Assembly: GCA_027064065.1 (NCBI GenBank)
Contig: JAMOQJ010000033.1
Coordinates: 1-54,799, forward strand
Direction: 5' to 3'
DNA: 54,799 nucleotides
Source of the DNA: Desulfurellales bacterium
GTDB taxonomy: Bacteria > Campylobacterota_A > Desulfurellia > Desulfurellales > Hippeaceae
The notes below the pieces were generated by a model. The model made no database searches, was not told the origin of the DNA, and saw only the letters and a list, made by a program, of their open reading frames with translations. Position 1 is the stretch's first letter. Every line of letters starts with the position of its first letter. A program made the position numbers and the translations under genes. Below, in pieces: positions 42,370 to 52,558 of the stretch.

Positions 42370-44560
42370 AACTATTCACCACCTTTTTTTTAATCTTAGG
42401 TAGAGACTGAATAAAGAGCCTTCCATAGGATTTAGAAACTATACGGGAATCTGAAACAATTATCACTCCCTTATCATCTTTACTCCTTATAAGGCGTCCA
42501 AATCCCTGCCTAAATTTCAATACAGCTTTTGGCAGGGAATATTCGAAAAATGAATTTATGCCTTGACGCTCCATCATATCGTATCTTGATTGTTCAATAG
42601 GCGTATTGGGCACTTCAAATGGCAACCTTACAATAAACACAACCGATAAAGCATCACCCTTCACATCTATACCTTCCCAAAAACTACTCGTCGCAAACAA
42701 AAAACCTCTTTTATCTTTAAACTCTTCCAAAAGACTAAAATTATCAAAATCACCCTGCTTCAAAACATTAAAACCCATCTTCTTTAGTTTATTATAAACC
42801 TTATCGTAGGTATTGTTCAACATTTTATAAGAAGTAAACAAAACCAAAGAGCCAATATTAGCCTTTACCAAAGAATTTCCAAGACTGATAACGGCAGACG
42901 ATAAAAAATCCGTATATTGTTCTGAATTTGGTTGCGGAGCATCCTTCAATATAATCAATCTGCTCATATTTTCATAATCAAAATTGGTTTTTACTATAAA
43001 TTCATCAGCTTCATCAATGCCTACATTTTTTTTAAAAAAATCAAAACTACCACCCACAGATATTGTGGCTGAAATAAATATAGAACTTTCTGTGTTTGCA
43101 TATATCTTTTCTTTTAAATAGTCGGCAACATCCAAAGGCGTTATATTAAAATGCACATAATGTGATGCAACTTTTATCCATTTTATGCTATCATTATCGT
43201 CAATACTATCAAAATCTAACAGTATGGAAATATTTTCTTCTAAAATCTGAGCAAGAGAAAATAAATCTATCAATCTTTCTTCCTGATTACTTTTTTTTAC
43301 ATCTTTTAAGACTATCACTACATCATTCAAAGCATTTATCACAGAGCGTATCATATCTTCAAATTTAGAGTAGTTATCTTTGTTTACAGTTATCTCTTGG
43401 GTAACTTTCAGTGAAGATAGTATGTTATCTATAACATCTTTTGCTTTTATTATAGATTCTTTTAATTTTTCTTTAACTGCATCGTCTTCAAGATATAAAA
43501 AAAGCCCACTCTCTTTCTTTCTTTTTTTTGTATAAAATCTATCAAGCAAACGATTTATCTCTGCTGTTGATACCGTCTTTGTAAAATAGTTTGTAGCATT
43601 TTTTTCAAGATTATGAGCTTCATCAAACACTATGGCGTTATAATCAGGCAGTATTTTAGCTTCACCCAACAAGGCGTCTGAAAGCACTATATGATGGTTT
43701 GCAACTATTAAATCGGCAGACTCCAAAGATTGTCTGGCTTTATAATAAAAACATCTGTTTTTATAGTACTTACACTTTGAATGAGCACAAGATTTCGAAG
43801 AACTGCCTACGCTATCCCACAGGTTATTATCCACATTATGCTTTTCGCTAAAAAAATCTGATTTCAAGCCTGTATTTGAATGCCGCGCAAAATCCTTAAG
43901 TCTTTTATAAACATCATTTTCAAATAAAAAAATATTACCTTTCTCAAATAGAACGTCCAACTTTCTTTTGCATAGATAATTGCCTCTGCCTAACGCCAAC
44001 TTTGCCTTAAAATCCAAAATAGATTTTAGGATTGGTATATCCTTTTCCATAAGCTGTTTTTGAAGATTTATAGTGTTTGTTGATATAACCACCTTTTTTC
44101 TATTTTTCTTAGAATATAAAATAGACGGCACAAGATAAGCCAAGCTCTTACCCGTACCTGTAGGCGCTTCAAATATTCCTAAACGCCCATTATCCAAGGT
44201 TTGTTTTATCTTGTTAGAAAGTTCTACCTGTTCTTTTCTTTTCTCAATTTTTTTCAATTTTAAAGATATATCGTCGAATACTTCTTCTATATCTTTTAAA
44301 ATCTTTTTAGGTTTTGCTATAATCTCAATATTATCTTGAGTAGTATTAACAAAAAACAAATAATCTATTCTATCTTTATACTGGTATGCAATGTCAAAAA
44401 CATAGTCCTTTTCTTCAGCATACACAAGCACATTGCCATATATATTGTCATTACAAGATTCTTCTATACTCAAAAGCTCATCTTCTATAAATCTTACACG
44501 AAATAAAATCGGTGGTGTATTGTTTTTTATTATATCTAAGGATTCTTTATCAAGACGCAT
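42326..44560 (-). CDS. DinG/XPD-family ATP-dependent helicase
   Basis: 744 residues. Motif I EAPTGTGKSLAYLVP, motif II VFDEAHN (DEAH), and C-terminal motifs FATSSFWEGIDVKGD and FRQGFGRLIRS. Four cysteines between motifs Ia and II (NYLCKRK, and SCAHSKCKYYKNRC) form the likely 4Fe-4S site of DinG/XPD helicases. About 110 extra N-terminal residues precede motif I. The start overlaps the purF stop as TGATG. It probably unwinds DNA with a 5' tail in repair. The last residues are NCC, unusual but probably harmless. Confidence 0.93.
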   Translation of the reverse strand: MRLDKESLDIIKNNTPPILFRVRFIEDELLSIEESCNDNIYGNVLVYAEEKDYVFDIAYQYKDRIDYLFFVNTTQDNIEIIAKPKKILKDIEEVFDDISLKLKKIEKRKEQVELSNKIKQTLDNGRLGIFEAPTGTGKSLAYLVPSILYSKKNRKKVVISTNTINLQKQLMEKDIPILKSILDFKAKLALGRGNYLCKRKLDVLFEKGNIFLFENDVYKRLKDFARHSNTGLKSDFFSEKHNVDNNLWDSVGSSSKSCAHSKCKYYKNRCFYYKARQSLESADLIVANHHIVLSDALLGEAKILPDYNAIVFDEAHNLEKNATNYFTKTVSTAEINRLLDRFYTKKRKKESGLFLYLEDDAVKEKLKESIIKAKDVIDNILSSLKVTQEITVNKDNYSKFEDMIRSVINALNDVVIVLKDVKKSNQEERLIDLFSLAQILEENISILLDFDSIDDNDSIKWIKVASHYVHFNITPLDVADYLKEKIYANTESSIFISATISVGGSFDFFKKNVGIDEADEFIVKTNFDYENMSRLIILKDAPQPNSEQYTDFLSSAVISLGNSLVKANIGSLVLFTSYKMLNNTYDKVYNKLKKMGFNVLKQGDFDNFSLLEEFKDKRGFLFATSSFWEGIDVKGDALSVVFIVRLPFEVPNTPIEQSRYDMMERQGINSFFEYSLPKAVLKFRQGFGRLIRSKDDKGVIIVSDSRIVSKSYGRLFIQSLPKIKKKVVNSYEIKSSVCDFFNCC

Positions 44561-45915
44561 CACTTATCAAATTCTATAGGATATTCTCCGTTAAAACAGG
44601 CAAAACAGTAGCCGCTCTCTCCAACCACCTTTTTTAGCCCGTTTAAAGAAAGATACGCAACAGAGTCTGCGGTAGTATATTTTCTTATCTCTTCTATAGT
44701 GTGAGATGAAGCTATCAGTTCTTTCTTGGTTGGCGTATCTATACCGTAAAAACATGGAGATACAACGGGTGGCGATGCTATTCTTATATGCACTTCTTTT
44801 GCGCCGACACTTTTTAACATTTTCACTATTCTTTTACTCGTTGTTCCTCTGACTATCGAATCATCAATAACTATAACTCTTTTATTTTTAAGAACATCCT
44901 TTGCTGGGTTGAGTTTTAATCTTACGCCAAAATGCCTTATCGATTGTGCTGGCTCTATAAATGTTCTACCCACATAATGATTTCTTATCAATCCAAAATC
45001 GAAGGGTATACCGGATTTTTGGGAAAAACCCAAAGCAGCAGGGACACCGGAATCGGGCGTGGGTATAACTATATCAGCATCAACAGGCGACTCTTCAGCC
45101 AATACTTCACCCATTTTTTTTCTTATCGAATATATATGCTTTCCCCATAGATATGAGTCAGGTCGCGCAAAGTATATATATTCAAACACACATTTAGATT
45201 CTTTGATTTCATTAAATACATCTTCATAATGCTTTACGCCTTCATTGCCTGCTATAACCATCTCTCCCGGATTAATATCCCTAATAAATTCAGCACCTAT
45301 CAAATCAAACACGCAACTCTCACTGGCAAATACTATTGAATCATCCAGCTTACCCATAGATAAAGGTCTAAAGCCCCAAGGGTCTCTTATAGCATAAAGA
45401 GCGTCTTCTCTCATAACAATCAAAGAAAAAGCGCCCTTTAAAACCCTTAAGGCATCCTTTAATCTTTCTAAAAATGTTTCCTTTTGGCTTCTTGCTATAA
45501 GATGAATTATAACTTCCGTATCGGAATTTGAATTAAATATTGCTCCATCCTTAACAAGCTCTGTTTTAATAATATTGGCATTTACTATATTGCCATTATG
45601 GGCAACAGCAATCTTACCCATATCAAATTGAGCCGACAGCGGTTGGATATTGGCTACGGAATCATCACCAAAAGTAGAATACCTATTATGGCCAACAGCA
45701 ATTTTTCCCTTTAATGACGATATAGCATTTTTATTAAACACTTCATTAACAAGGCCATAACCCTTGTATTCATAGAATTGTCCGCCATCGGTCGATACTA
45801 TACCTGCTGCTTCTTGTCCTCTGTGTTGCAAGGCATGAAGCCCTAAATAAACATAATTGGCAGCCTCACTCTTGTTATATACACCTACAATGCCGCAATA
45901 TTCTTTTAGTTTCAT
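44560..45915 (-). CDS. purF: amidophosphoribosyltransferase
   Basis: 451 residues, the first committed enzyme of purine synthesis. A six-residue propeptide (MKLKEY) precedes the nucleophile in CGIVGV, as in the processed Bacillus-type class. The glutaminase domain has ALQHRGQEAAG and GHNRYSTFG; the PRPP domain has VIVIDDSIVRGTTSKR. Two cysteines near the C-terminus (SGYCFACFNGEYP) and CFYGID fit the Fe-S-containing form. ATGA overlap with dapB. Confidence 0.96.
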   Translation of the reverse strand: MKLKEYCGIVGVYNKSEAANYVYLGLHALQHRGQEAAGIVSTDGGQFYEYKGYGLVNEVFNKNAISSLKGKIAVGHNRYSTFGDDSVANIQPLSAQFDMGKIAVAHNGNIVNANIIKTELVKDGAIFNSNSDTEVIIHLIARSQKETFLERLKDALRVLKGAFSLIVMREDALYAIRDPWGFRPLSMGKLDDSIVFASESCVFDLIGAEFIRDINPGEMVIAGNEGVKHYEDVFNEIKESKCVFEYIYFARPDSYLWGKHIYSIRKKMGEVLAEESPVDADIVIPTPDSGVPAALGFSQKSGIPFDFGLIRNHYVGRTFIEPAQSIRHFGVRLKLNPAKDVLKNKRVIVIDDSIVRGTTSKRIVKMLKSVGAKEVHIRIASPPVVSPCFYGIDTPTKKELIASSHTIEEIRKYTTADSVAYLSLNGLKKVVGESGYCFACFNGEYPIEFDK

Positions 45916-46715
45916 TTTATACCTAAGACATCCTGCATATTATAAAATCCGGGCAATTTATCTATCACCCATTTTGCCGCTCTTAATGCTCCCAAAGCAA
46001 ATGTGTCTCTTGATGTTGCTTTGTGTGTAAGCTCAAGTCTTTCTCCCAAACCTGCAAACACAACCGTATGGTCGCCCACAACATCTCCGCCGCGCAGGCT
46101 CATTACGCCTATCTCTTTCTTTTTTCTTTCACCTATCAAACCTTCCCTACCATAACATGCAACATCTTCAAGCTTTTCGCCGATACCGTTTGCAGCATGT
46201 TCAGCAAGCTTCAAAGCCGTTCCGCTTGGTGCATCCTTTTTAAATCTATGGTGCATCTCTACAATTTCTATATCATAATCTTCGCCCAATACTTTTGCCA
46301 CATCTTCAACAAGTTTAAAGAGTATATTAACGCCCAAACTCATATTAGGCGCAAGAACTATAGGGATTCTAACGGATAGCCTTCTAATCTCTTCTATCTC
46401 TTTATCTGTCAATCCTGTAGTTCCAACAACGATAGCCTTTTCATTTTCTGCAGCAATCCTAACATGAGACAGTGTCGCTTCAGGTGTTGAAAAATCTATT
46501 ATTACTTCGCCTTTGTCTATTATATACTCAAGGTCTGACTGTAACTCTACATCTTTCTTGCCTATACCGCAAATAACTCCAATATCATTTCCAATCTCTG
46601 GAGATTCCTTATGTTCTATAGCACCTACAAGTTCAAGTTCATTATCCTGCTCCATTAAAGCACAGATTCTTCTTCCCATCTTGCCGTTTGCACCGCTAAC
46701 TATCGTTCTTATCAT
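45912..46715 (-). CDS. dapB: 4-hydroxy-tetrahydrodipicolinate reductase
   Basis: 267 residues. The nucleotide site is VSGANGKMGRRI; the substrate site is EMHHRFKKDAPSGTA. It makes tetrahydrodipicolinate for lysine and peptidoglycan. It lies 20 nt after dapA with a GGAG site, in the leftward lysA-dapF-dapA-dapB cluster. Confidence 0.97.
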   Translation of the reverse strand: MIRTIVSGANGKMGRRICALMEQDNELELVGAIEHKESPEIGNDIGVICGIGKKDVELQSDLEYIIDKGEVIIDFSTPEATLSHVRIAAENEKAIVVGTTGLTDKEIEEIRRLSVRIPIVLAPNMSLGVNILFKLVEDVAKVLGEDYDIEIVEMHHRFKKDAPSGTALKLAEHAANGIGEKLEDVACYGREGLIGERKKKEIGVMSLRGGDVVGDHTVVFAGLGERLELTHKATSRDTFALGALRAAKWVIDKLPGFYNMQDVLGIK

Positions 46716-46735
46716 TGAAACTTCTCCTTTTTATT

Positions 46736-47614
46736 TTATAGAAGGTTCATTTCTTTTAAAACATTTTTGAGTTTTTCTTTGTTTGTATCACCCATCTTGC
46801 AAAGCGGAAGTCTAAATTCTTCTTCAACCAAACCCATCAAGTACAAAGATGTTTTAACCGGCAAAGGATTTGTTTCATAAAACATTGCTTCATGCAGTTT
46901 AAATAATCTATGATGCAGCTCTTTTGCTTTGTTGTAGTCGCCTGCTACGATAGCGTCGTACTGCTCAGCTACAAGTTTTGGCTCTACATTTGCCGTAACA
47001 GATATAATACCACTTGCACCTATCGACATCATAGGCAGCGTCAAGAAATCGTCTCCGCTTATGACTTCAAAATTTTCCTTTTTGCCTTCTATTATCTTTG
47101 AGACTTGGTTTAAAGAACCGCTTGCCTCTTTTATCCCTACTATGTTGTCAATCTCTGACAGTCTTATTGCAGTCTCAGGCAAGATATTCACGCTCGTTCT
47201 GCCTGGAACATTATATAAAACCAAACCTATCTTTATATTTTCGGCTATGGCTTTGTAATGCTGATATAGACCTTCTTGAGTTGGTTTGTTGTAGTATGGA
47301 GAAACCGATAGGATAGCGTCAGCACCTAAACTTTCAGCAAGCTTTGCCATTTCTATTACTTTTTTTGTATTATTTGTTCCAGCTCCAGCCAATACAGGCA
47401 CTTTTCCCTTACATTCGTCAACGGCTACGCCTACCACCTTTTCATATTCACTTAAATCCATAGTTGCAGCTTCGCCCGTTGTTCCGCATGGAACTATCGT
47501 GTCAATGCCTGCATCTATCTGTCTTTTTATTAGCTTTCTAAACGTTTCTTCGTCAAATACATTATTTTTAAAAGGTGTAACAATAGCAACCATCGCCCCT
47601 TTTAGTTCAAACAT
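46736..47614 (-). CDS. dapA: 4-hydroxy-tetrahydrodipicolinate synthase
   Basis: 292 residues, a TIM barrel. The GTTGEAAT loop, catalytic Tyr in LYNVPGRT and Schiff-base Lys in VGIKEASGS are intact. It condenses pyruvate and aspartate semialdehyde. Short spacing to dapF and dapB places it in the same operon; the SD is GGGGG. Confidence 0.97.
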   Translation of the reverse strand: MFELKGAMVAIVTPFKNNVFDEETFRKLIKRQIDAGIDTIVPCGTTGEAATMDLSEYEKVVGVAVDECKGKVPVLAGAGTNNTKKVIEMAKLAESLGADAILSVSPYYNKPTQEGLYQHYKAIAENIKIGLVLYNVPGRTSVNILPETAIRLSEIDNIVGIKEASGSLNQVSKIIEGKKENFEVISGDDFLTLPMMSIGASGIISVTANVEPKLVAEQYDAIVAGDYNKAKELHHRLFKLHEAMFYETNPLPVKTSLYLMGLVEEEFRLPLCKMGDTNKEKLKNVLKEMNLL

Positions 47615-47633
47615 AATAACCCCCCATAAATTT

Positions 47634-48467
47634 TTAGTATTCCCAGGCCTCTTCCGTCATCGTACCTATATAGGTTAAAAGTGCATCTCCTTCTAAAAAA
47701 ACGCTCTTTACATTTTCTTCATCTATTTCTGCATATACCTTTAATATGTTTCCGCTTTTTGTTTCAATAGAAACGGGAGAAGAAACCTTTTTATGCATAA
47801 TTGCAATTAAAGCTGCGGCTACCGAGCCGGTTCCGCAGGCGAGCGTTTCGTCTTCTACGCCTCTTTCGTATGTTCTTATCTTAATAGTGTTATTATCTAC
47901 AACTTCGGCAAAATTGACATTTGTTCCGTCGGGCTCAAAGTATTCGTGATACCTTGTTTTTGCGCCTACATCTTTTACATCAACACTGTCAACATCGTCA
48001 ACAAAATATACAACATGCGGAACGCCCGTATTGATAAAGTGCGCTGTATAGTCTATTCCATTTAAGCTTATGTCGCTTTTATAATCTTTGGGTTTGGTAA
48101 GTTGAACTTTAACCGTTTTTAATCCGGTAATTTGAGCCTGTATAACGCCGGCAAGCGTTCTAAATTTCATGGCAAGCGGAGCTAAATTATTTAAATAAGC
48201 AAAACGTGCTGCACACCTTGAACCATTTCCGCACATCTCCACTTCGCTACCGTCGTTATTAAAAAATCTCCATCTAAAATCATATTCATCATCCGATTCT
48301 ATCAATATCAAACCGTCTGCGCCTATGGACAAAGCCCTTTTACATACCCTAATTACGAACTCTTCCATAGGAATATCTATATTATCTTCCACTATATGTT
48401 CTTTATTATTTATTATTATAAAATCGTTGCCGCTTCCATTCATCTTAAAAAATGGTATCTTTTTCAT
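47634..48467 (-). CDS. dapF: diaminopimelate epimerase
   Basis: 277 residues with two mirror-image halves. Both catalytic cysteines are present: MCGNGSRCAARF and ACGTGSVAAAL. It converts LL- to meso-diaminopimelate, supplying peptidoglycan and lysA. It overlaps the lysA stop by 4 nt. Confidence 0.97.
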   Translation of the reverse strand: MKKIPFFKMNGSGNDFIIINNKEHIVEDNIDIPMEEFVIRVCKRALSIGADGLILIESDDEYDFRWRFFNNDGSEVEMCGNGSRCAARFAYLNNLAPLAMKFRTLAGVIQAQITGLKTVKVQLTKPKDYKSDISLNGIDYTAHFINTGVPHVVYFVDDVDSVDVKDVGAKTRYHEYFEPDGTNVNFAEVVDNNTIKIRTYERGVEDETLACGTGSVAAALIAIMHKKVSSPVSIETKSGNILKVYAEIDEENVKSVFLEGDALLTYIGTMTEEAWEY

Positions 48468-49708
48468 AATGTTTCACCTTTAATTAAGTCTTCTAAAGAC
48501 TCTCTCTTTCTTATTATTTTATACGCATCGTTGTCTACCATAACTTCTACGGCTTTAGGTCTTGAATTGTAGTTGCTTGCCATCGTAAAGCCGTAAGCTC
48601 CCGAACTAAAAACGGCTAAATATTGTCCATTTTCGGTATCTTCAATCTCATAGTCTCTTGCAAGAAAATCACCTGTTTCGCATATTGGACCAACTATATC
48701 GCAAACAATCTTTTTGTTACCTTTTTGGGTTATCGGCTGTATTTCTTGGAATGCACCATAAAGAGACGGTCTTATTAAGTCGTTCATTCCAGCATCTACA
48801 ATGATAAAATTCTTTTTACCGTTTGTTTTATGGTATACAACTTTGGTTACCATAATACCGCCGTTTCCAACCAAAAACCTACCAGGCTCCAAAACTAAAA
48901 GCGCATTTGGAAATTCTTTAAACGCATCTTCTATCTGTTTTGCATATGTCTCGACAGAAGGTGGATTGTCTTCTTTTTTGTTGTAAACTATTCCCAAGCC
49001 TCCGCCTACATCTATCGCTTTTAGTTCGATACCGCTATCCTGAAGTTTTCTCATTAACTCCGCAACCTTAACCGATGCATCATAAATTGGCGTAGAATCT
49101 AACAATTGACTTCCTATGTGAAATTGAATGCCATATATTTCTATATTATCCAAATTCTTTGCCTGCATATAGGCATCAAAGGCTTCTTCGTATGGTATAC
49201 CGAATTTATTCTTTTTTAAACCCGTTGATATGTATGGATGCGTTTTTGGGTCAACATCGGGATTAACCCTGAATGCTATTCTACCTTTTTTGTTTAGTTT
49301 TTTTGCAACCCTATCAACAGCATAAAGTTCATCTAAAGACTCAAGATTCATCATCATAATACCATTTTCTATGGCATATTCTATCTCATCGTCGGTTTTT
49401 GCTACACCGCTGAAAACAATTTTAGACGGGTCTATGCCAGCCTTGAGTGCCCTAAAGAGTTCTCCTTTTGATACAATATCAGCTCCGCTTCCAAGTTCTG
49501 CAAACGTTTTTATAACACTCAAATTGCTATTTGCCTTTATAGCAAACGACACACAATGCTCTCTTGTAAATGCTTTGTTGAATTTTTCAAACTGTTCTTG
49601 AAAATGTTTTTTGGAATATATGTATGCCGGCGTTTTAACATCCTTGACAATATCCCTTACTTTTAAGTTTTCGACGTATAATTCACCATTTTTATATTCA
49701 AAACCCAT
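48464..49708 (-). CDS. lysA: diaminopimelate decarboxylase
   Basis: 414 residues, PLP-dependent alanine-racemase-type barrel. The PLP Lys lies in VSFAIKANSNLSV; also seen are IDVGGGLGI, VLEPGRFLVGN and GPICETGDFLA. Last step of lysine synthesis. The start follows GGAGGGGTTTTT. It lies 18 nt after the lactate-utilisation gene, so transcription may continue from there. Confidence 0.97.
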   Translation of the reverse strand: MGFEYKNGELYVENLKVRDIVKDVKTPAYIYSKKHFQEQFEKFNKAFTREHCVSFAIKANSNLSVIKTFAELGSGADIVSKGELFRALKAGIDPSKIVFSGVAKTDDEIEYAIENGIMMMNLESLDELYAVDRVAKKLNKKGRIAFRVNPDVDPKTHPYISTGLKKNKFGIPYEEAFDAYMQAKNLDNIEIYGIQFHIGSQLLDSTPIYDASVKVAELMRKLQDSGIELKAIDVGGGLGIVYNKKEDNPPSVETYAKQIEDAFKEFPNALLVLEPGRFLVGNGGIMVTKVVYHKTNGKKNFIIVDAGMNDLIRPSLYGAFQEIQPITQKGNKKIVCDIVGPICETGDFLARDYEIEDTENGQYLAVFSSGAYGFTMASNYNSRPKAVEVMVDNDAYKIIRKRESLEDLIKGETL

Positions 49709-49726
49709 AAAAACCCCTCCGAAATT

Positions 49727-51760
49727 TTAGAGTATTTTATCCAAATAGGTTACAAAATGCAATAATTCTATATTTATACCATTGGCTTTAAACCCGCCTG
49801 CGATTTGCATCATACATCCAGGGCATGCCGTAATGAGTGTTTGTAGATTTGCTTTTGTTATAGATGTTATTTTATCAGATAAAAGTTTTTTTGATATATA
49901 GGGATGCATTATGGAATAGCTGCCCGCAAAACCGCAACATCTGTCAGAATCTTCAATTTCGATAAAATTGGGTTCGTTTGCTTTTATAAAGTTATGAATT
50001 TTTTCAGAATAGTTCAATCCACGTTTTAGGTGGCAGGGATGATGATAACCCAAGAATGCACCCATTCTTTTTTTAGATAAACTTTCACCATTGATAATAT
50101 CAATAAAAAAAGAACCTGCACACTCTATCTTTTTGCTCAACTCTTGAGCATTTTTATCATCTACTAAAAACAAATAATCTCGCTTTATCATATGTGCACA
50201 ATGCGGGTCTAAAAACAGAATCTTGTCGCAACCAAGAGACAGTAGATATTCTATATTTATATTTGCAGCCTTTTTTGCCGATTTTTCTTCGCCGTTATAC
50301 CAAGCCGGCGCTCCGCAACACGCCTTTTGTTTTATTACGCGTAATTTCATGCCCAATTTTTCCGAAACGGATAGAGCACTTTCTCCCAACTCTTTGTATA
50401 AAAAGTTCGTCGAACATCCTGCAAATAGGCATATGTTTGAATCTTCGGTTTTTATCGTATCAAACGAGACATTTATACCGGGAAGCGGTCTATAATCCAA
50501 ACCCAAAGCCTTATCTATGGCTTCTATATTTGTTTTAAATTCTTTTTTAAATAAAAAGTGGCTTATATATGCTCCTATACGCAAGAATTCATAGTAATTT
50601 TCCAAATGCTTTATAATCAAACCCTTAACACCCGGCGTATTTTTTGTGTTTTTTGCCTTTATAGAAAGTATCATCTCTTGAAGGTTAATCTTTGATGAGC
50701 ATATCTCATCGCACGCCATACAGCCTATGCAAAGATTTGCGTATTCTCTGATATCGGGCGTATCTTGAACAAGATACGACAAAAGTATACCGATAGGTCC
50801 TGCGTAGGTTTTGCCCCTAAAAAAAGCACCACTTACGGTTGTATAGACAGGACAAGCGTTTTGACATGCACCGCAACGTATGCAGGTTAATATGTTTTTA
50901 AAAACTTTATCTTGTTTAATATTGCTTCTTTTGTTATCCAATAGCACTACAAAGAATTTGCCGTAAGGCTTTTTTAATATATCTATATAACTCGTTGCTA
51001 TTTGACCTGTTGCGGCTTTTGGTAAAAGTTCAAGGATTTCAAATGCTTCCTTGTCGGTTTTGACTATCTTGTCTATACCCATCAAGCATATTACTGTTTT
51101 TTGTCTTATGACGTTTTGTATATTGCCTTCGTTGCTTACTATAAAAAACGAACCACTTTCCAATGACGCTATATTTGCTCCGATAATGCCAACGTCGGCT
51201 TTATCGAAATATTCCCTAATCTTGTTTTTAGAAAAATCGACCATTGTTTTTATTTCAAGTGGTAAGTTTTTTCTAAAAACCCTATTAAGAAGTTCGTTAA
51301 TCTTTTCTTTTGGCATATGTATGGCTGGAGCGGTCATATGAGTAGGCGGCTCGTTGTTGATTTGAACAAGCCACTCGCCCAAGTCCGTTTCTATAGCATC
51401 AATGTTTTTTTCCTTTAAAAAGGCGTTTAGCTCAATCTCTTCGGTTGTTAGGGATTTTGATTTTACAACAATCTTTGCATTCTCTTTTTTTAAGATGTCG
51501 TATATAATATTTTGCGCATCAGTTTTATCATTTGCTAAAACTACATTGATATTCTCATTCCTTAAGATATCTATGAATTTTTGAAGATTGTCATCTAAAG
51601 CATCTATAGATTTTTGTTTAATTTGTTTAACTTTTTCTTTTAATAATTCTATATCATACATCTTTTCTATCTTCTTACGTTTTGAAAAGTAATTTTGCCT
51701 TAATCTATTTAGAGCATTTTCAAGAAATTTATCTTCTACGTAATTTTTTTCTGTTTTCAT
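49727..51760 (-). CDS. fused LutB/LutA-type lactate utilisation Fe-S oxidoreductase
   Basis: 677 residues. Residues 40-270 form the LUD domain (GIIGANIASLESGSFFIVSNEGN). Residues 293-360 carry two ferredoxin motifs (CIRCGACQNACP, CIGCMACDEICSSKI). Residues 440-677 hold two CCG domains (FAGCSTNFLY with KQKACCGAPAW; HHPCHLKRG with DRCCGFAGSY), normally a separate LutA/GlcF-like protein. It probably oxidises L-lactate or a similar hydroxyacid and passes electrons through Fe-S clusters. The ATG at 51760 is 8 nt from AAGGA and preferred over GTG 51766. No separate lutC is seen nearby. Confidence 0.9.
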   Translation of the reverse strand: MKTEKNYVEDKFLENALNRLRQNYFSKRKKIEKMYDIELLKEKVKQIKQKSIDALDDNLQKFIDILRNENINVVLANDKTDAQNIIYDILKKENAKIVVKSKSLTTEEIELNAFLKEKNIDAIETDLGEWLVQINNEPPTHMTAPAIHMPKEKINELLNRVFRKNLPLEIKTMVDFSKNKIREYFDKADVGIIGANIASLESGSFFIVSNEGNIQNVIRQKTVICLMGIDKIVKTDKEAFEILELLPKAATGQIATSYIDILKKPYGKFFVVLLDNKRSNIKQDKVFKNILTCIRCGACQNACPVYTTVSGAFFRGKTYAGPIGILLSYLVQDTPDIREYANLCIGCMACDEICSSKINLQEMILSIKAKNTKNTPGVKGLIIKHLENYYEFLRIGAYISHFLFKKEFKTNIEAIDKALGLDYRPLPGINVSFDTIKTEDSNICLFAGCSTNFLYKELGESALSVSEKLGMKLRVIKQKACCGAPAWYNGEEKSAKKAANINIEYLLSLGCDKILFLDPHCAHMIKRDYLFLVDDKNAQELSKKIECAGSFFIDIINGESLSKKRMGAFLGYHHPCHLKRGLNYSEKIHNFIKANEPNFIEIEDSDRCCGFAGSYSIMHPYISKKLLSDKITSITKANLQTLITACPGCMMQIAGGFKANGINIELLHFVTYLDKIL

Positions 51761-52007
51761 TTTCACATTCCTTATATTGATATTTTCTTTTTTTTATCTC
51801 TTTCGATACCTTTACATATACATAGATGGTTGCTAATGTAAGAATAAATATTAATATACCCAAAATAATAGTTGGAATCACCATTTTATTATTGGCAGTT
51901 AAAGGACTATGCCTTCCTGTCAGATGCAATATTGAAGTTTGGTATGCAAGAGATTTAGAAGTTAGTAGGACAATAGCAGATACAAAACATAACATTATTC
52001 TTTTCAT
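51729..52007 (-). CDS. small exported/membrane protein, unknown
   Basis: 92 residues: a signal peptide (about 1-21, ending SLAYQ), a short periplasmic stretch, one membrane helix (about 43-66) and a very basic C-terminal tail (KKRKYQYKECENENRKKLRRR). Not recognised. It overlaps the lactate-utilisation gene by 32 nt and the upstream lipoprotein gene by 4 nt, so all three are probably coupled. Confidence 0.62.
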   Translation of the reverse strand: MKRIMLCFVSAIVLLTSKSLAYQTSILHLTGRHSPLTANNKMVIPTIILGILIFILTLATIYVYVKVSKEIKKRKYQYKECENENRKKLRRR

Positions 52008-52552
52008 CTTAGCTCTATCTCTTGTGGAATATGTAGAGTATTTATTTCTATTGTAGCGTTATGTATCATTATACGCTCTCTTAACACCTTTACAACTTCC
52101 ATCTTATTTAAATTGTATATAACTATACTCAAATCATAACCTTTATTTCTATATCTGTATATTCCGTAAACCAAATATTCATATTTTTTATCAGGCTTTT
52201 TAACTAATTTTATGTAATTTGAGTTATCAACATAATCTAAAGTATTTAACGTATAGGTTTTTAGTTTACATTTGTTCATTAGGCTATCCTGAAAATCATA
52301 GGCAAGCAGCTCTCCTTCATACGTATCATCAGAATCTAAACCTACAAAATACCCTACGGCTATATTTTCCATTGCTTTGTCGTTATAGCATAAATATTCA
52401 GCAGCTATGTTTAATGCTTTTTTTGTTGCGCTTAAATTACTAATCTTCCAATCGTTGTCTATATTATCTCCTACCCTAAACGGCCTAAAATCAACACACG
52501 ACTGAATAAAAATAGAAATTATCACAAGAAAGGTAAAAAGGTATCTGTTCAT
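52004..52552 (-). CDS. lipoprotein, unknown
   Basis: 182 residues with lipobox FIQSC at residue 19. The mature domain alternates helices and strands (SATKKALNIAAEYLC, ENIAVGYFVGLDS, YEYLVYGIYRYRNKGYDLSIVIYNL) in a way reminiscent of FlgO-like outer-membrane lipoproteins, but I am not sure. The start at 52552 has no SD; the promoter places transcription start on the ATG. First gene of a unit leading into the lactate-utilisation and lysine genes. Confidence 0.68.
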   Translation of the reverse strand: MNRYLFTFLVIISIFIQSCVDFRPFRVGDNIDNDWKISNLSATKKALNIAAEYLCYNDKAMENIAVGYFVGLDSDDTYEGELLAYDFQDSLMNKCKLKTYTLNTLDYVDNSNYIKLVKKPDKKYEYLVYGIYRYRNKGYDLSIVIYNLNKMEVVKVLRERIMIHNATIEINTLHIPQEIELR

Positions 52553-52558
52553 AGCTTA

